Shown here: positions 29,377 to 37,782 of the stretch, in pieces
Position numbering within the stretch: the first letter of the stretch is position 1
Layout of the letters: each line of letters opens with the position of its first letter
From: Aldersonia kunmingensis
GTDB lineage: Bacteria > Actinomycetota > Actinomycetes > Mycobacteriales > Mycobacteriaceae
Reading direction: 5' to 3'
Assembly: GCF_001646865.1 (NCBI RefSeq)
Contig: NZ_LRRB01000110.1
Location: forward strand, 1 to 64,000
Length of the DNA: 64,000 nucleotides
The notes under the pieces: model-generated
The model's input: only the letters and a program-made list of their open reading frames with translations
Told to the model about the DNA's origin: nothing
Database searches by the model: none
Program-made: the position numbers and the translations under genes

Positions 29377-30299
29377 GCGAGGAGCCGACGGCCCACGATC
29401 TCGAGGAAGCCGCAGTACAGGGGCCGCCGAAGACGCTTCCCGCTGCCATCTTCAAGGCGATGCGGCCGCGTCAGTGGGTGAAGAACGTCCTCGTGCTCGC
29501 CGCGCCGCTCGCGGCGGGTGTGGTCAACGAGGTCGACGTGCTCCTGCCGACCGCGCTCGCGTTCGTGGTCTTCTGCATGGCCGCGTCGGGCATCTACCTG
29601 GTCAACGACGCGATGGACATCGAAGCCGACCGGGCGCACCCGACCAAGCGGTTCCGCCCGATCGCCGCCGGTGTGCTGCCGGTCAACCTCGCCTACGGGA
29701 TCGCGGTCGCGTTGCTGGCCGGTTCAATCGCGCTGTCGTTTCTCGCGAACTGGAACCTGGCGCTGACAATGGCGGTCTATATCGGTATCCAGCTCGCCTA
29801 CTGCTTCGGCCTCAAGCATCAGGCCGTGCTCGACATCTGCATCGTGTCGTCGGGCTTCCTGCTGCGCGCCGTCGCGGGTGGTGTCGCCGCGGAAATCCCC
29901 CTGTCCCAGTGGTTCCTGCTGATCATGGCGTTCGGTTCGCTGTTCATGGCGGCCGGTAAGCGCTACGCCGAGTTGCAGCTCGCGATCAACACCGGGGCGA
30001 AGATCCGCAAATCGCTGGAGAATTACACCCCGACCTACCTGCGCTTCATCTGGACCCTCGCGGCAACCGCGGTGGTCATTTTCTACGGCCTCTGGGCATT
30101 CGAGCAGGACGCGATTCGCGACACCGAGCTCTTTGCGATCTCGATGGTCCCGTTCACCATCGCGATCCTGCGCTACGCGGTCGATGTCGACGGCGGCGTT
30201 GCCGGCGAGCCCGAGGAGATCGCCTTCGGCGATCGGGTGCTTCAGCTCCTCGCGCTTGCCTGGATCGGGGTGGTCGGTGTCGCTGTCTATATCGCGTGA
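29373..30299 (+). CDS. ubiA: Decaprenyl-phosphate phosphoribosyltransferase
   Basis: A 308-residue polytopic member of the UbiA prenyltransferase superfamily that transfers phosphoribose from PRPP to decaprenyl phosphate, the first step toward the arabinofuranose donor. The metal-binding NDAMDIEAD motif lies at about residues 78-86, and about eight hydrophobic spans follow. The region RPRQWVKNVLVLAAP is typical of this group. ATG 29373 overlaps the PAP2 stop; a longer upstream frame to 29031 is only a shadow of that gene. It is followed by aftB, which overlaps or abuts it. Confidence 0.95.
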   Translation: MSEEPTAHDLEEAAVQGPPKTLPAAIFKAMRPRQWVKNVLVLAAPLAAGVVNEVDVLLPTALAFVVFCMAASGIYLVNDAMDIEADRAHPTKRFRPIAAGVLPVNLAYGIAVALLAGSIALSFLANWNLALTMAVYIGIQLAYCFGLKHQAVLDICIVSSGFLLRAVAGGVAAEIPLSQWFLLIMAFGSLFMAAGKRYAELQLAINTGAKIRKSLENYTPTYLRFIWTLAATAVVIFYGLWAFEQDAIRDTELFAISMVPFTIAILRYAVDVDGGVAGEPEEIAFGDRVLQLLALAWIGVVGVAVYIA

Positions 30300-32259
30300 C
30301 GAGAGGACGGCGTCGCCTCCTGACGGCGCCGTCGACCCGGCTGCTGACCGCGCGCTGCCAGGCTGGGTGCCGCGTGTCGTTTACTCGGTCGGCGTTGCGC
30401 TGACCGCGCTTGTCTTCCTGCTTGGCGCATGGGAGCGGCGCTGGATCGCCGATGACGGGCTGATCGTGCTGCGCACCGTGCGCAATCTGCTTGCCGGCAA
30501 TGGGCCGGTTTTCAATATCGACGAGCGCGTCGAGACCAATACGAGCGCCGCCTGGACGTACATCGTCTTCGCCTTCAGCTGGCTGACCCAGGCCCGGCTC
30601 GAGTACGTGGTGCTCGGCCTGACGCTCACCCTCTCAGTCGTTGCGATTGTGCTGGCCATGCTGGGCGCGGGCCGGCTGTGGGGTGGCACGAAGGCGGGAT
30701 TGCTCGTACCCGCTGGCGCGCTGGTCTACGTCGCGGTCCCGCCAGCTCGCGACTACGCGAGCTCCGGGCTGGAAAGCGCCCTGGTGATCTGCTGGCTCGC
30801 CCTCCTGTGGCTGTTGCTGGTGCGCTGGAGCAAATCGGAGTCCGTGAAGCTGCCCGGCCTGCTGGTGATCGGTTTCGTCGCGGGTATGGGCCCGATGGTT
30901 CGGCCCGAAATGCTCATGGTGGCCGCGCCCGCGCTGCTGATGGTGTTCCTCTCGCCGATGGCACGACCCTGGCTGACCCGCATCCTGTTCGTTGTGATCG
31001 CCGGAGCGGTCCCGGTCGGCTACCAGATCTGGCGGATGGGCTACTACGGCTTGCCCTACCCGAACACCGCGGTGTCCAAGGACGCCGCCGGCGCGAAGTG
31101 GAACCAGGGCTTCAGCTACCTGTGGAACCTGGTCGATCCGTACTTCCTCTGGGTGCCCGTGGTTGTCCTGGCAATCGCCGGAGTGCTGCTCGCGGTGTGG
31201 AACCGGACGCCCGCGCGTGCCGCGGCTGCCCAGCCGGCGGCCCGCCGGTCCAACAAGCACAGCGCACCCGACAGCGGGCAGCGGCAGGCGCGGGTGCTGC
31301 GGCTGCGGGCCTGGCTGCGCACGCCGAGCGCGGTCGTCACACTGTTCCTGGGCTGCGCCCTCCTCCTGCAGGTGTACTCGCTGCGTGTCGGTGGCGACTT
31401 CATGCACGGCCGGATGCTGCTGCCGGTGCTTTTCTGCCTGATCCTGCCCGTCGCGGTGCTGCCCATTCGGCTGCCTGCGCGCAGCTCGGTCGCCGCTCGC
31501 GGCCGTGGCCGCAGCTACGCGCCCGCGCTCGTCGGGCTGGCCGCCTTCCTCGCCGTGATCGGCTGGGCCTACATCGCCTCGAACACCACCGGCATGACAA
31601 CCGGCACCACGATCGGCCGGAGCGGCATCGTGGACGAGCGCGCCTATTACGTGCTCAACACCGGCCACGACCACCCGATCCGCGCCGAGGACTATCTCGA
31701 CTACCCGCGCATGCGGGCGATGGTCGACGCGATCGAACGGACGCCGGACGGCGGACTACTGATCAACACCCCGTCGTACATGTACTGGGACGTCGTGCCG
31801 CCACCGCTGCCGATTCCCGAGGGCGGCGCCGGGCACACCGTGTATTTCCTCAATCTGGGTATGACCAGCATGAACGTCCCGCTGGACGTGCGGGTCATCG
31901 ACCCGATGGGATTGGCCTACCCGCTCGCGGCGCATTCCGACCGGCTGATGGACGGCCGGATCGGGCACGACAAGAGCTTGTTCGCGGACTGGGTCGTCGC
32001 CGACACCGGCATGGTCGACCAGCATCCCTGGCTGCCGTACTACTTCGACGAGGACTGGGTGCAGCAGGCCGAGGTCGCGCTGACCTGCCCGGAGACCCAG
32101 GACATGCTCGATTCGTCTCGCGGCGACCTCACGTGGGAGCGGTTCAAGAACAACGTCAAGCGGTCGTTCGAGTACGCCGAGTACCGCTTCGATCGGGTGC
32201 CGGAATATGCGATCGAGCTGTGCGGACTCGAGGATCCGATTCCGGAGAACGCGCGCTGA
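30277..32259 (+). CDS. aftB: Terminal beta-1,2-arabinofuranosyltransferase AftB
   Basis: A polytopic GT-C glycosyltransferase that adds the terminal beta-1,2 arabinofuranose residues to arabinan, the sites to which mycolates are attached. The catalytic acidic pair is in RRWIADDGLI near the first span, and NIDERVETNTS follows. About ten membrane spans precede a C-terminal periplasmic domain. GTG 30277, overlapping ubiA by 23 bases, gives about 660 residues; GTG 30367 is an alternative and would lose a Pro/Ala-rich head. Its position after ubiA matches the M. tuberculosis order. Confidence 0.9.
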   Translation: MSLSISRDERTASPPDGAVDPAADRALPGWVPRVVYSVGVALTALVFLLGAWERRWIADDGLIVLRTVRNLLAGNGPVFNIDERVETNTSAAWTYIVFAFSWLTQARLEYVVLGLTLTLSVVAIVLAMLGAGRLWGGTKAGLLVPAGALVYVAVPPARDYASSGLESALVICWLALLWLLLVRWSKSESVKLPGLLVIGFVAGMGPMVRPEMLMVAAPALLMVFLSPMARPWLTRILFVVIAGAVPVGYQIWRMGYYGLPYPNTAVSKDAAGAKWNQGFSYLWNLVDPYFLWVPVVVLAIAGVLLAVWNRTPARAAAAQPAARRSNKHSAPDSGQRQARVLRLRAWLRTPSAVVTLFLGCALLLQVYSLRVGGDFMHGRMLLPVLFCLILPVAVLPIRLPARSSVAARGRGRSYAPALVGLAAFLAVIGWAYIASNTTGMTTGTTIGRSGIVDERAYYVLNTGHDHPIRAEDYLDYPRMRAMVDAIERTPDGGLLINTPSYMYWDVVPPPLPIPEGGAGHTVYFLNLGMTSMNVPLDVRVIDPMGLAYPLAAHSDRLMDGRIGHDKSLFADWVVADTGMVDQHPWLPYYFDEDWVQQAEVALTCPETQDMLDSSRGDLTWERFKNNVKRSFEYAEYRFDRVPEYAIELCGLEDPIPENAR

Positions 32260-32462
32260 GCGACCCGCATCCTGTGGTGCGGTGACCTGTACCTTTCGGC
32301 TTCGCCCGACGTATCGAGGATTGTTTCGCTAACGTGGTTCGCTGGCGCACCGATTACCCAGAAGACAACCGAACAGCGAATGCGGCGGTCACAGTGCTTT
32401 GAGGCAGCGCCTCGCGGGTACGTGACAACGAGGTTCCGCCCCCATGCAATCCGGGTGGCTGT

Positions 32463-32510
32463 CGTATCCGAATACGCCGAAGCAGTCCGGTAGCGATCGG
32501 ACTGCTTCGG
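32463..32510 (+). promoter_or_regulatory. Tandem leader hairpins just before the first mycolyltransferase
   Basis: CGTAT-CCGA-ATACG (32463-32476) is followed directly by a perfect 13-base inverted repeat, CCGAAGCAGTCCG (32477) and CGGACTGCTTCGG (32498), with an 8-base loop. The AGGAGG ribosome site begins at about 32516, so the hairpins sit in the 5' leader. They have no T-run and may control message stability, translation or attenuation. They could also be a protein-binding site. Confidence 0.6.
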
Positions 32511-32528
32511 CATCGAGGAGGCTCGTCC

Positions 32529-33563
32529 ATGCGTGAAGCTCAGGGCGGTTGCAGGTCCGCGCACGATGACACGGCGGTAGGGCCGCCGCGGAGGACCGCA
32601 CGGCTGCTCACGTGGCTCACGATGGTGCTGGCGCTCGTGCTGGTGGTGCCACTCACCGCCGCGCTGACCGGCAGCGGCGGCGTCGCCTCGGCCAGGTTCA
32701 CGCCGACGGGCTTCGACTTCTGGGTCAACTCGAGCATGGGGCCGATCAAGAGCCGCATCTTCCGCGCTGCAGACGGCAACACCAACCGCGTCGTCTACGC
32801 ACTCGACGGCATGCGAGCCCGCAACGACCTCAATGGCTGGGAGATCGAGACCGACGCGGCCAACGCGCTCACGCGAGCGAACATCAATGTGGTGATGCCG
32901 GTCGGCGGTGAGTCGAGCTTCTACTCCGACTGGAATGCGCCCAGCAACTTCAACGGGCAGCGGGTCACCTACAAATGGGAGACCTTCATAACCCGCGACC
33001 TGCGCTTCGCGCTGCGCGACCGGCTCGGGTTCAACCCCAACCGCAACGGTGCCTTCGGCCTGTCGATGGGCGGCAGCGCTGCTCTGGCGCTGGCGGCCTA
33101 CCACCCGGACCAGTTCGTCTACGCGGGTTCGTACTCCGGGTACCTGAACATCTCGGCGCCCGGCATGCGCGAGTTGATGCGCATCGCGATGCTCGATGCG
33201 GGCGGCTACAACATCGACAGCATGTGGGGCCCGCCGTGGAACTCCGCCTGGCTGCGCAACGATCCGTTCGTCTTCGCGCCGACCCTCCGCAAGAACAACA
33301 CCCGGTTGTGGATCTCGGCCGGCAGCGCCCTCCCCGGCTCCGATGATCGGATCGGCAGTCTGCTGGACGTCTACAACGTAGTCAATGCCATGGGCCTCGA
33401 GTCCTTTGCCCTGCTCAATACCCGCGCCTTCCAAGTGAGGATGGCCACACTCGGCGCCAACAATGTCGTGTACAGCTTCCCTGCGGTCGGGATTCACTCG
33501 TGGAGCTACTGGGCGGCCGAGCTGTACCGGATGATCCCCGATCTGAGCGCTCACATCGGCTGA
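32529..33563 (+). CDS. fbp: Mycolyltransferase (antigen 85 family), first copy
   Basis: An exported esterase that transfers mycolic acids between trehalose monomycolate and arabinogalactan or another trehalose. The 344-residue protein has an N-terminal signal anchor (about residues 25-47) and an alpha/beta hydrolase fold. The nucleophile is in GLSMGGSA (Ser about 179), the acid in GLES, and the histidine in GIHSWSYW. The substrate-groove segments WNAPSNFNGQ and SGYLNISAPGM are typical. ATG 32529 has a clear AGGAGG. It follows aftB, the same place as fbpA in M. tuberculosis. Confidence 0.94.
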   Translation: MREAQGGCRSAHDDTAVGPPRRTARLLTWLTMVLALVLVVPLTAALTGSGGVASARFTPTGFDFWVNSSMGPIKSRIFRAADGNTNRVVYALDGMRARNDLNGWEIETDAANALTRANINVVMPVGGESSFYSDWNAPSNFNGQRVTYKWETFITRDLRFALRDRLGFNPNRNGAFGLSMGGSAALALAAYHPDQFVYAGSYSGYLNISAPGMRELMRIAMLDAGGYNIDSMWGPPWNSAWLRNDPFVFAPTLRKNNTRLWISAGSALPGSDDRIGSLLDVYNVVNAMGLESFALLNTRAFQVRMATLGANNVVYSFPAVGIHSWSYWAAELYRMIPDLSAHIG

Positions 33564-33814
33564 TCGACGTGCCCAGCGTCACCCCAGTTGTCGGCTAACG
33601 CGGGTTGATCGCGATTAGATAACCATTTGGTAACACAACTTCCTTGCCGATACTTTCGCTAAGGAGTTGCCGCGATGGGTCCTGGTCGAATAGGGTTCCA
33701 GCGCAGCATCTGTGTGACCTATTCGTTATTCGAGTAACGCTCGGGTCTCGGGGGACATGCTTGGGTGCGCGTTGCTACGTGCGACGTCGCAGAGCAGAAA
33801 GTGAGTACAGAGCA

Positions 33815-34825
33815 ATGCCTTTTGGCGCGAAGGGGTTCGGTAGCCGGCTAACGTCTGGCAACTGGAAGCGGCGGCTGCTCGGTGCGAGCGCCATTGCAAT
33901 GATCGTTCCGATTGCTGCCGGCGCGGTTGCCACAGCGGCGCCGCTCGCTACACCGGCACATCGTTCTCCGAGCGGTGGCTACGACGAGCTTCAGGTGCCG
34001 TCGAGCATGGGGCCGATCAAGGTTCAGGTGCAGTGGGCTGCTCGCGGGGGAAACGCGGCGCTTTACCTGCTCGATGGCCTGCGGGCGCGCAACGACAGGA
34101 ACGCCTGGTCGTTCGAGACCAATGCGCTCCAGCAGTTCGCGAACGACAACGTCTCCTTGATCATGCCGGTCGGCGGCCAGTCGAGCTTCTACACCGACTG
34201 GTACTCGCCCAGTAACTTCAACGGGCAGAAGACCACCTACAAGTGGGAGACGTTCCTGACCAAGGAACTGCCCGAATACCTCGAAGGCTGGGGCATTTCG
34301 AAGGCCAACAACGCGGTCGTCGGTCTGTCGATGGGCGGCAGTGCCGCTCTGACGCTGGCCGCGCACCACCGCGATCAGTTCAAGTTCGCCGGTTCGCTTT
34401 CCGGCTACCTGAACATCTCGGCTCCGGGCATGCGCGAGGCCATCCGCGTCGCGATGCTCGACGCCGGTCGCTACAACGTCGACGCCATGTGGGGTCCGCC
34501 GTGGAACAAGCAGTGGCTCCGTAACGACCCGTTCGTGTTCGCGCCGGAGCTCAAGGGCCTGCCGATGTACATCTCGTCTGGTACCGGCATCCCGGGCAAG
34601 TACGACCGCCCGAACTCGCTTATCGGGGTCTACAACACCAGCAGTGCGATCGCGCTCGAGGCGCTTGCTCAGGTGAACACCCGGGCATTCCAGATCCGCC
34701 TGGCGACCCTGAAGATCCCCGCCAAGTTCTCCTTCCCGCTGACCGGCACGCACGGTTGGAAGTACTGGGAGGGTGAGCTGTGGAAGGCACGTCCGGGAAT
34801 CCTGGACGCGCTGAACGCACACTGA
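33815..34825 (+). CDS. fbp: Mycolyltransferase (antigen 85 family), second copy
   Basis: A 336-residue exported mycolyltransferase, close to its neighbour. A signal peptide covers about residues 18-42 (ending GAVATAAP). The catalytic serine is in GLSMGGSA (about 172), the acid in ALEALAQ, and the histidine in GTHGWKYW, where the usual Ser after His is Gly. It shares WYSPSNFNGQ and SGYLNISAPGM with the first copy, showing tandem duplication. ATG 33815 is 171 bases inside a longer frame that lacks a signal-like start. The 251-base gap before it probably holds its own promoter, and a strong terminator follows. Confidence 0.93.
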   Translation: MPFGAKGFGSRLTSGNWKRRLLGASAIAMIVPIAAGAVATAAPLATPAHRSPSGGYDELQVPSSMGPIKVQVQWAARGGNAALYLLDGLRARNDRNAWSFETNALQQFANDNVSLIMPVGGQSSFYTDWYSPSNFNGQKTTYKWETFLTKELPEYLEGWGISKANNAVVGLSMGGSAALTLAAHHRDQFKFAGSLSGYLNISAPGMREAIRVAMLDAGRYNVDAMWGPPWNKQWLRNDPFVFAPELKGLPMYISSGTGIPGKYDRPNSLIGVYNTSSAIALEALAQVNTRAFQIRLATLKIPAKFSFPLTGTHGWKYWEGELWKARPGILDALNAH

Positions 34826-34842
34826 TCTCCAGCTAGAGCGAC

Positions 34843-34893
34843 ACGCCGTCCCGCTCCCGATTCGTCGGGGTGCGGGGCGGCGTTTCTCGTTTT
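34843..34893 (+). terminator. Terminator after the second mycolyltransferase
   Basis: ACGCCGTCCCGC and GCGGGGCGGCGT pair over 12 bases with one wobble, followed by TTTCTCGTTTT. It separates the second mycolyltransferase from the third. Confidence 0.85.
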
Positions 34894-35167
34894 GCCCGCG
34901 GCAGGCCCAGCCGCATTCGGCGGCACACCATCTTGTGCCGCACACAGCGAACTGTCTCCGCATGTGGTGTACGCGTGATGATTTCGGCCGCTGCGCTACG
35001 CGTTCGTACGGTCCGCGGCGGACTTTTGCGATCCCGGTTTCGCAACATTTGTCACAGCCGTCACAGCGCGCCTTCCCGGCTTCCGGTGCCGGATCACGGT
35101 AGAAATAGCTCATCCCCGGGCGAAAGTGCTGCTCGCGCCCGGTTTACGGGAGGAAGCGAGGCACCTC
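34894..35167 (+). promoter_or_regulatory. Upstream region of the third mycolyltransferase
   Basis: With the terminator, this forms a 342-base stretch without a gene (34826-35167). It holds the GTCACAGC direct repeats at 35051-35068 and a GGGAGGAAG ribosome-site region at about 35147. I see no convincing small ORF. It probably contains the promoter of the third mycolyltransferase. Confidence 0.5.
35051..35068 (+). promoter_or_regulatory. Tandem GTCACAGCS repeat, candidate MtrA site
   Basis: GTCACAGCC (35051-35059) and GTCACAGCG (35060-35068) are adjacent 9-base direct repeats. They match the GTCACAGCG-like repeats described for the response regulator MtrA at M. tuberculosis oriC and the fbpB promoter. 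They lie 100 bases upstream of a mycolyltransferase start, the same kind of target. Binding is inferred. Confidence 0.6.
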
Positions 35168-37015
35168 ATGCGACGGGGTCAAGGTCGGCGCATCCGCGGA
35201 TCGCGCACACTCAGGCTGCTCACCGCCGCGGTCGTCCTGGCGCTCACCGCGGGCACCGCGGCCGCAGCTCCGGCGCTCGCCGCGCCCACGCCGCACACCC
35301 AGGCCCCAGGCGTTGCCACAGTGCAGCGCATGGACTGGCTCACCGACCGTCGAGTCGCGCTGTGGATCGTGTCGCCGTCGATGTCCGCCCCGATCCAGGT
35401 GCAGCTGCTGCTTGCCCGGGACTGGAACACCAAGCCGGACGCGAAGTTCCCGGCCCTGTTTCTGCTCGACGGTTTGCGAGCACAGGAGAACGAGAGCGGC
35501 TGGACACACGATGCCGGGGCCGAGGCATTCTTCGCCGAGAAGAACGTCAACGTGATCCTGCCCATCGGCGGACAGTCCAGCTTCTATTCGGACTGGCTCA
35601 CCAAGGACAACGGCGTCAACTACCAGTGGGAGACGTTCCTGACCAAGGAACTGCCGCCGCTGCTCGAGACGCAATGGCGCACCACCAATGTGCGCGGCCT
35701 CGCCGGGCTGTCCATGGGTGGCACCTCGGCGATGTTCCTTGCCGCGCGCAATCCTGGTTTCGCGCGCTACGCCGCGTCCTACTCCGGCTTCCTGAGCACC
35801 ACGTCTATCGGTATGCCGCAGGCGATCTCGTTCGCAATGGGCGATGCCGGCGGTTTCGACTCCGAGGCGATGTGGGGGCTGCCGACCAACCCGGCGTGGG
35901 CCGAACACGACCCGTACCTGCTCGCAGACAAGCTGAAGAACATCAGCCTGTACGTTTCCAGCGGCAGCGGGATGACCGGCCCCTACGACCAGGCGATGGG
36001 GATCCCCGGGGTCAGTACGAACGTCGCGGGCATGGGCCTCGAGATCCTGTCGCGGCTCACCTCCCAGACCTTTGCGACCAAGCTGAACAAGCTCGCCATC
36101 CCGGCGCAGATCAACTACCGGCCCTCGGGCACGCACTCGTGGCCGTACTGGGACTTCGAGATGCGTCAGTCGTGGCCACAGGCGGCGACCGCAATCGGCA
36201 CGCAGATCGAGAAGCCGCTCTGCGGGGTCGGCGGGGCCATCGGTGGCACGGCCGCGGCCAATCAGTGGCTCGGTGACTGCCTCACCGGCGAATACCAGAT
36301 ACCCGGTGGCATTGCACAAGACTTCCGTTCCGGGCGGGTGTTCTACTCGCCGGTGACCGGCACCTACCCGGTCGCAGGCCGGATCGGCGGCGGTTACGTG
36401 GCCGCGGGCGGCCCGGGCGGCGCGCTCGGGATGCCGGCCGGGTTTGAACTCGCGGCACCCGACGGCAAGGGCCGATTCCAGGTCTTCGAGCACGGAATCT
36501 CGTACTGGACACCGGAAACGGGCGCGCATGCCGTGCGCGGCGCCGTGCTCGAGGAGTGGGGCCGGCAGGGCCACGAGCGCGGTGCGCTCGGCTACCCGAC
36601 CGGCGACGAGCGCAAGACGCCGAACAAGGACGGAGCGTCACAGGGCTTCCAGATCGGCACCGTGTTCTACAGCCCTGCAACGGGCGCGCACTCCGTGCAG
36701 GGCCTGATCCTCGGCAAGTACGGCCAGATGGGCTTCGAGGACAGCTGGCTCGGCTTCCCGACCACCAGCGAGGCGTCGCTTAAGGACTTCGGCAAGTTCA
36801 ACCAGTTCGAGAACGGCAATCTCTACTGGAGCCCGCTGTCCGGGGCCTGGGCGGTCCACAACGGGCCGTTCTTCGACGCGTATCGCAGCGTGGGCTTCGA
36901 AAACGGCAAGCTCGGCTTCCCGACCAGCGACGAGTTCGACATCCCGGGCGGAAAGCAGCAGAACTTCCAGTTCGGCAACATCACGCTGATCGGCGGCAAG
37001 GCGGACGTGCGCTAG
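35168..37015 (+). CDS. fbp: Mycolyltransferase with C-terminal LGFP repeats
   Basis: A 615-residue exported protein. The signal peptide ends near ALAAP (about residue 40). The mycolyltransferase domain covers about residues 50-345, with Ser about 182 in GLSMGGTS, acid in GLEILS and histidine in GTHSWPYW. The C-terminal part carries LGFP-type repeats, each with a GxLGxPxxxE core (GALGMPAGFE, GALGYPTGDE, SWLGFPTTSE, GKLGFPTSDE). LGFP modules are thought to hold proteins to the mycolyl-arabinogalactan wall; the same architecture is known for the corynebacterial PS1/cMyt enzymes. ATG 35168 has GGGAGGAAG upstream. It probably has its own promoter. Confidence 0.93.
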   Translation: MRRGQGRRIRGSRTLRLLTAAVVLALTAGTAAAAPALAAPTPHTQAPGVATVQRMDWLTDRRVALWIVSPSMSAPIQVQLLLARDWNTKPDAKFPALFLLDGLRAQENESGWTHDAGAEAFFAEKNVNVILPIGGQSSFYSDWLTKDNGVNYQWETFLTKELPPLLETQWRTTNVRGLAGLSMGGTSAMFLAARNPGFARYAASYSGFLSTTSIGMPQAISFAMGDAGGFDSEAMWGLPTNPAWAEHDPYLLADKLKNISLYVSSGSGMTGPYDQAMGIPGVSTNVAGMGLEILSRLTSQTFATKLNKLAIPAQINYRPSGTHSWPYWDFEMRQSWPQAATAIGTQIEKPLCGVGGAIGGTAAANQWLGDCLTGEYQIPGGIAQDFRSGRVFYSPVTGTYPVAGRIGGGYVAAGGPGGALGMPAGFELAAPDGKGRFQVFEHGISYWTPETGAHAVRGAVLEEWGRQGHERGALGYPTGDERKTPNKDGASQGFQIGTVFYSPATGAHSVQGLILGKYGQMGFEDSWLGFPTTSEASLKDFGKFNQFENGNLYWSPLSGAWAVHNGPFFDAYRSVGFENGKLGFPTSDEFDIPGGKQQNFQFGNITLIGGKADVR

Positions 37016-37212
37016 CGACGGACGCGCAGTGCGTCTCCCGAGGCGGAGTAGTGGTGCCCGACCCTCTCGGACATGCACAATTGCTTGCTCGGCGAGCAGG
37101 GGTGCGTCGGGAATTCGGCACCGTCAGGTGTGGAATGCCTGGATACCAAGTCTGACCGGGCACTTTGCGATGCGTCTGTAGCCTGTACGAAACCGAAAGC
37201 ATAGGAACCTCG

Positions 37213-37782
37213 ATGCCCCGTAATACCCTGCGCGCGGTCTCGCTTGCCGCGCTGGCCGTCGCTGCCGCTGGTGTGCTCACCGCGTGTGGCGACGACTCAA
37301 CGGCGACCAGCACACCGACGTCGCTGTCACCTTCGTCCACCACCGCCGCGGCTGAATCGTCTGCGGCACCGGAGGCCACCGGTACTGACGCCATTGGGAC
37401 CGACGCCCCGCCCGCCGACGCCACCGGAACCGACGCGATCCCGGTGAGCCCCGGCGAGGCCGCGACCGCGCCGCCGGAGACCCCGCAGGCCATGCCGAGC
37501 GATTTCCCGGGTCCCGAGGCCGCGCCGATGGGTGACGCGGAGAAGAAGTACCTGGCTGAGCTGAAGTCCGAGGGCATCGAGTACTCCGGCAACGGCGAGA
37601 GCGCCGTCGTGATCGCGAACTACGTGTGCGCAGCACAGGAGGCCGGCGAGCCGGACGAGTCGATCGCCGTCAACGTCGGGGCTATGGCGGGTGTCGAGCA
37701 GAGTCTGACCGGCGGTGATATGGATCCCGCCGAGGCCGGACAGATCTACATCGACGTCGCGAAAAGCACGTACTGCCTGTGA
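37213..37782 (+). CDS. DUF732-type lipoprotein, coupled to the cutinase gene
   Basis: A 189-residue exported lipoprotein. The signal peptide ends in the lipobox LTAC (Cys about 24), followed by a low-complexity Ser/Thr/Ala/Pro linker with repeated ATGTDAI. The C-terminal DUF732-type domain (about residues 108-189) has conserved cysteines in NYVCAAQ and STYCL. The family function is unknown. AGGAA precedes ATG 37213, and the stop overlaps the cutinase GTG by 4 bases, so the two are made together. The association suggests a role at the same cell-envelope site as the cutinase. Confidence 0.82.
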   Translation: MPRNTLRAVSLAALAVAAAGVLTACGDDSTATSTPTSLSPSSTTAAAESSAAPEATGTDAIGTDAPPADATGTDAIPVSPGEAATAPPETPQAMPSDFPGPEAAPMGDAEKKYLAELKSEGIEYSGNGESAVVIANYVCAAQEAGEPDESIAVNVGAMAGVEQSLTGGDMDPAEAGQIYIDVAKSTYCL

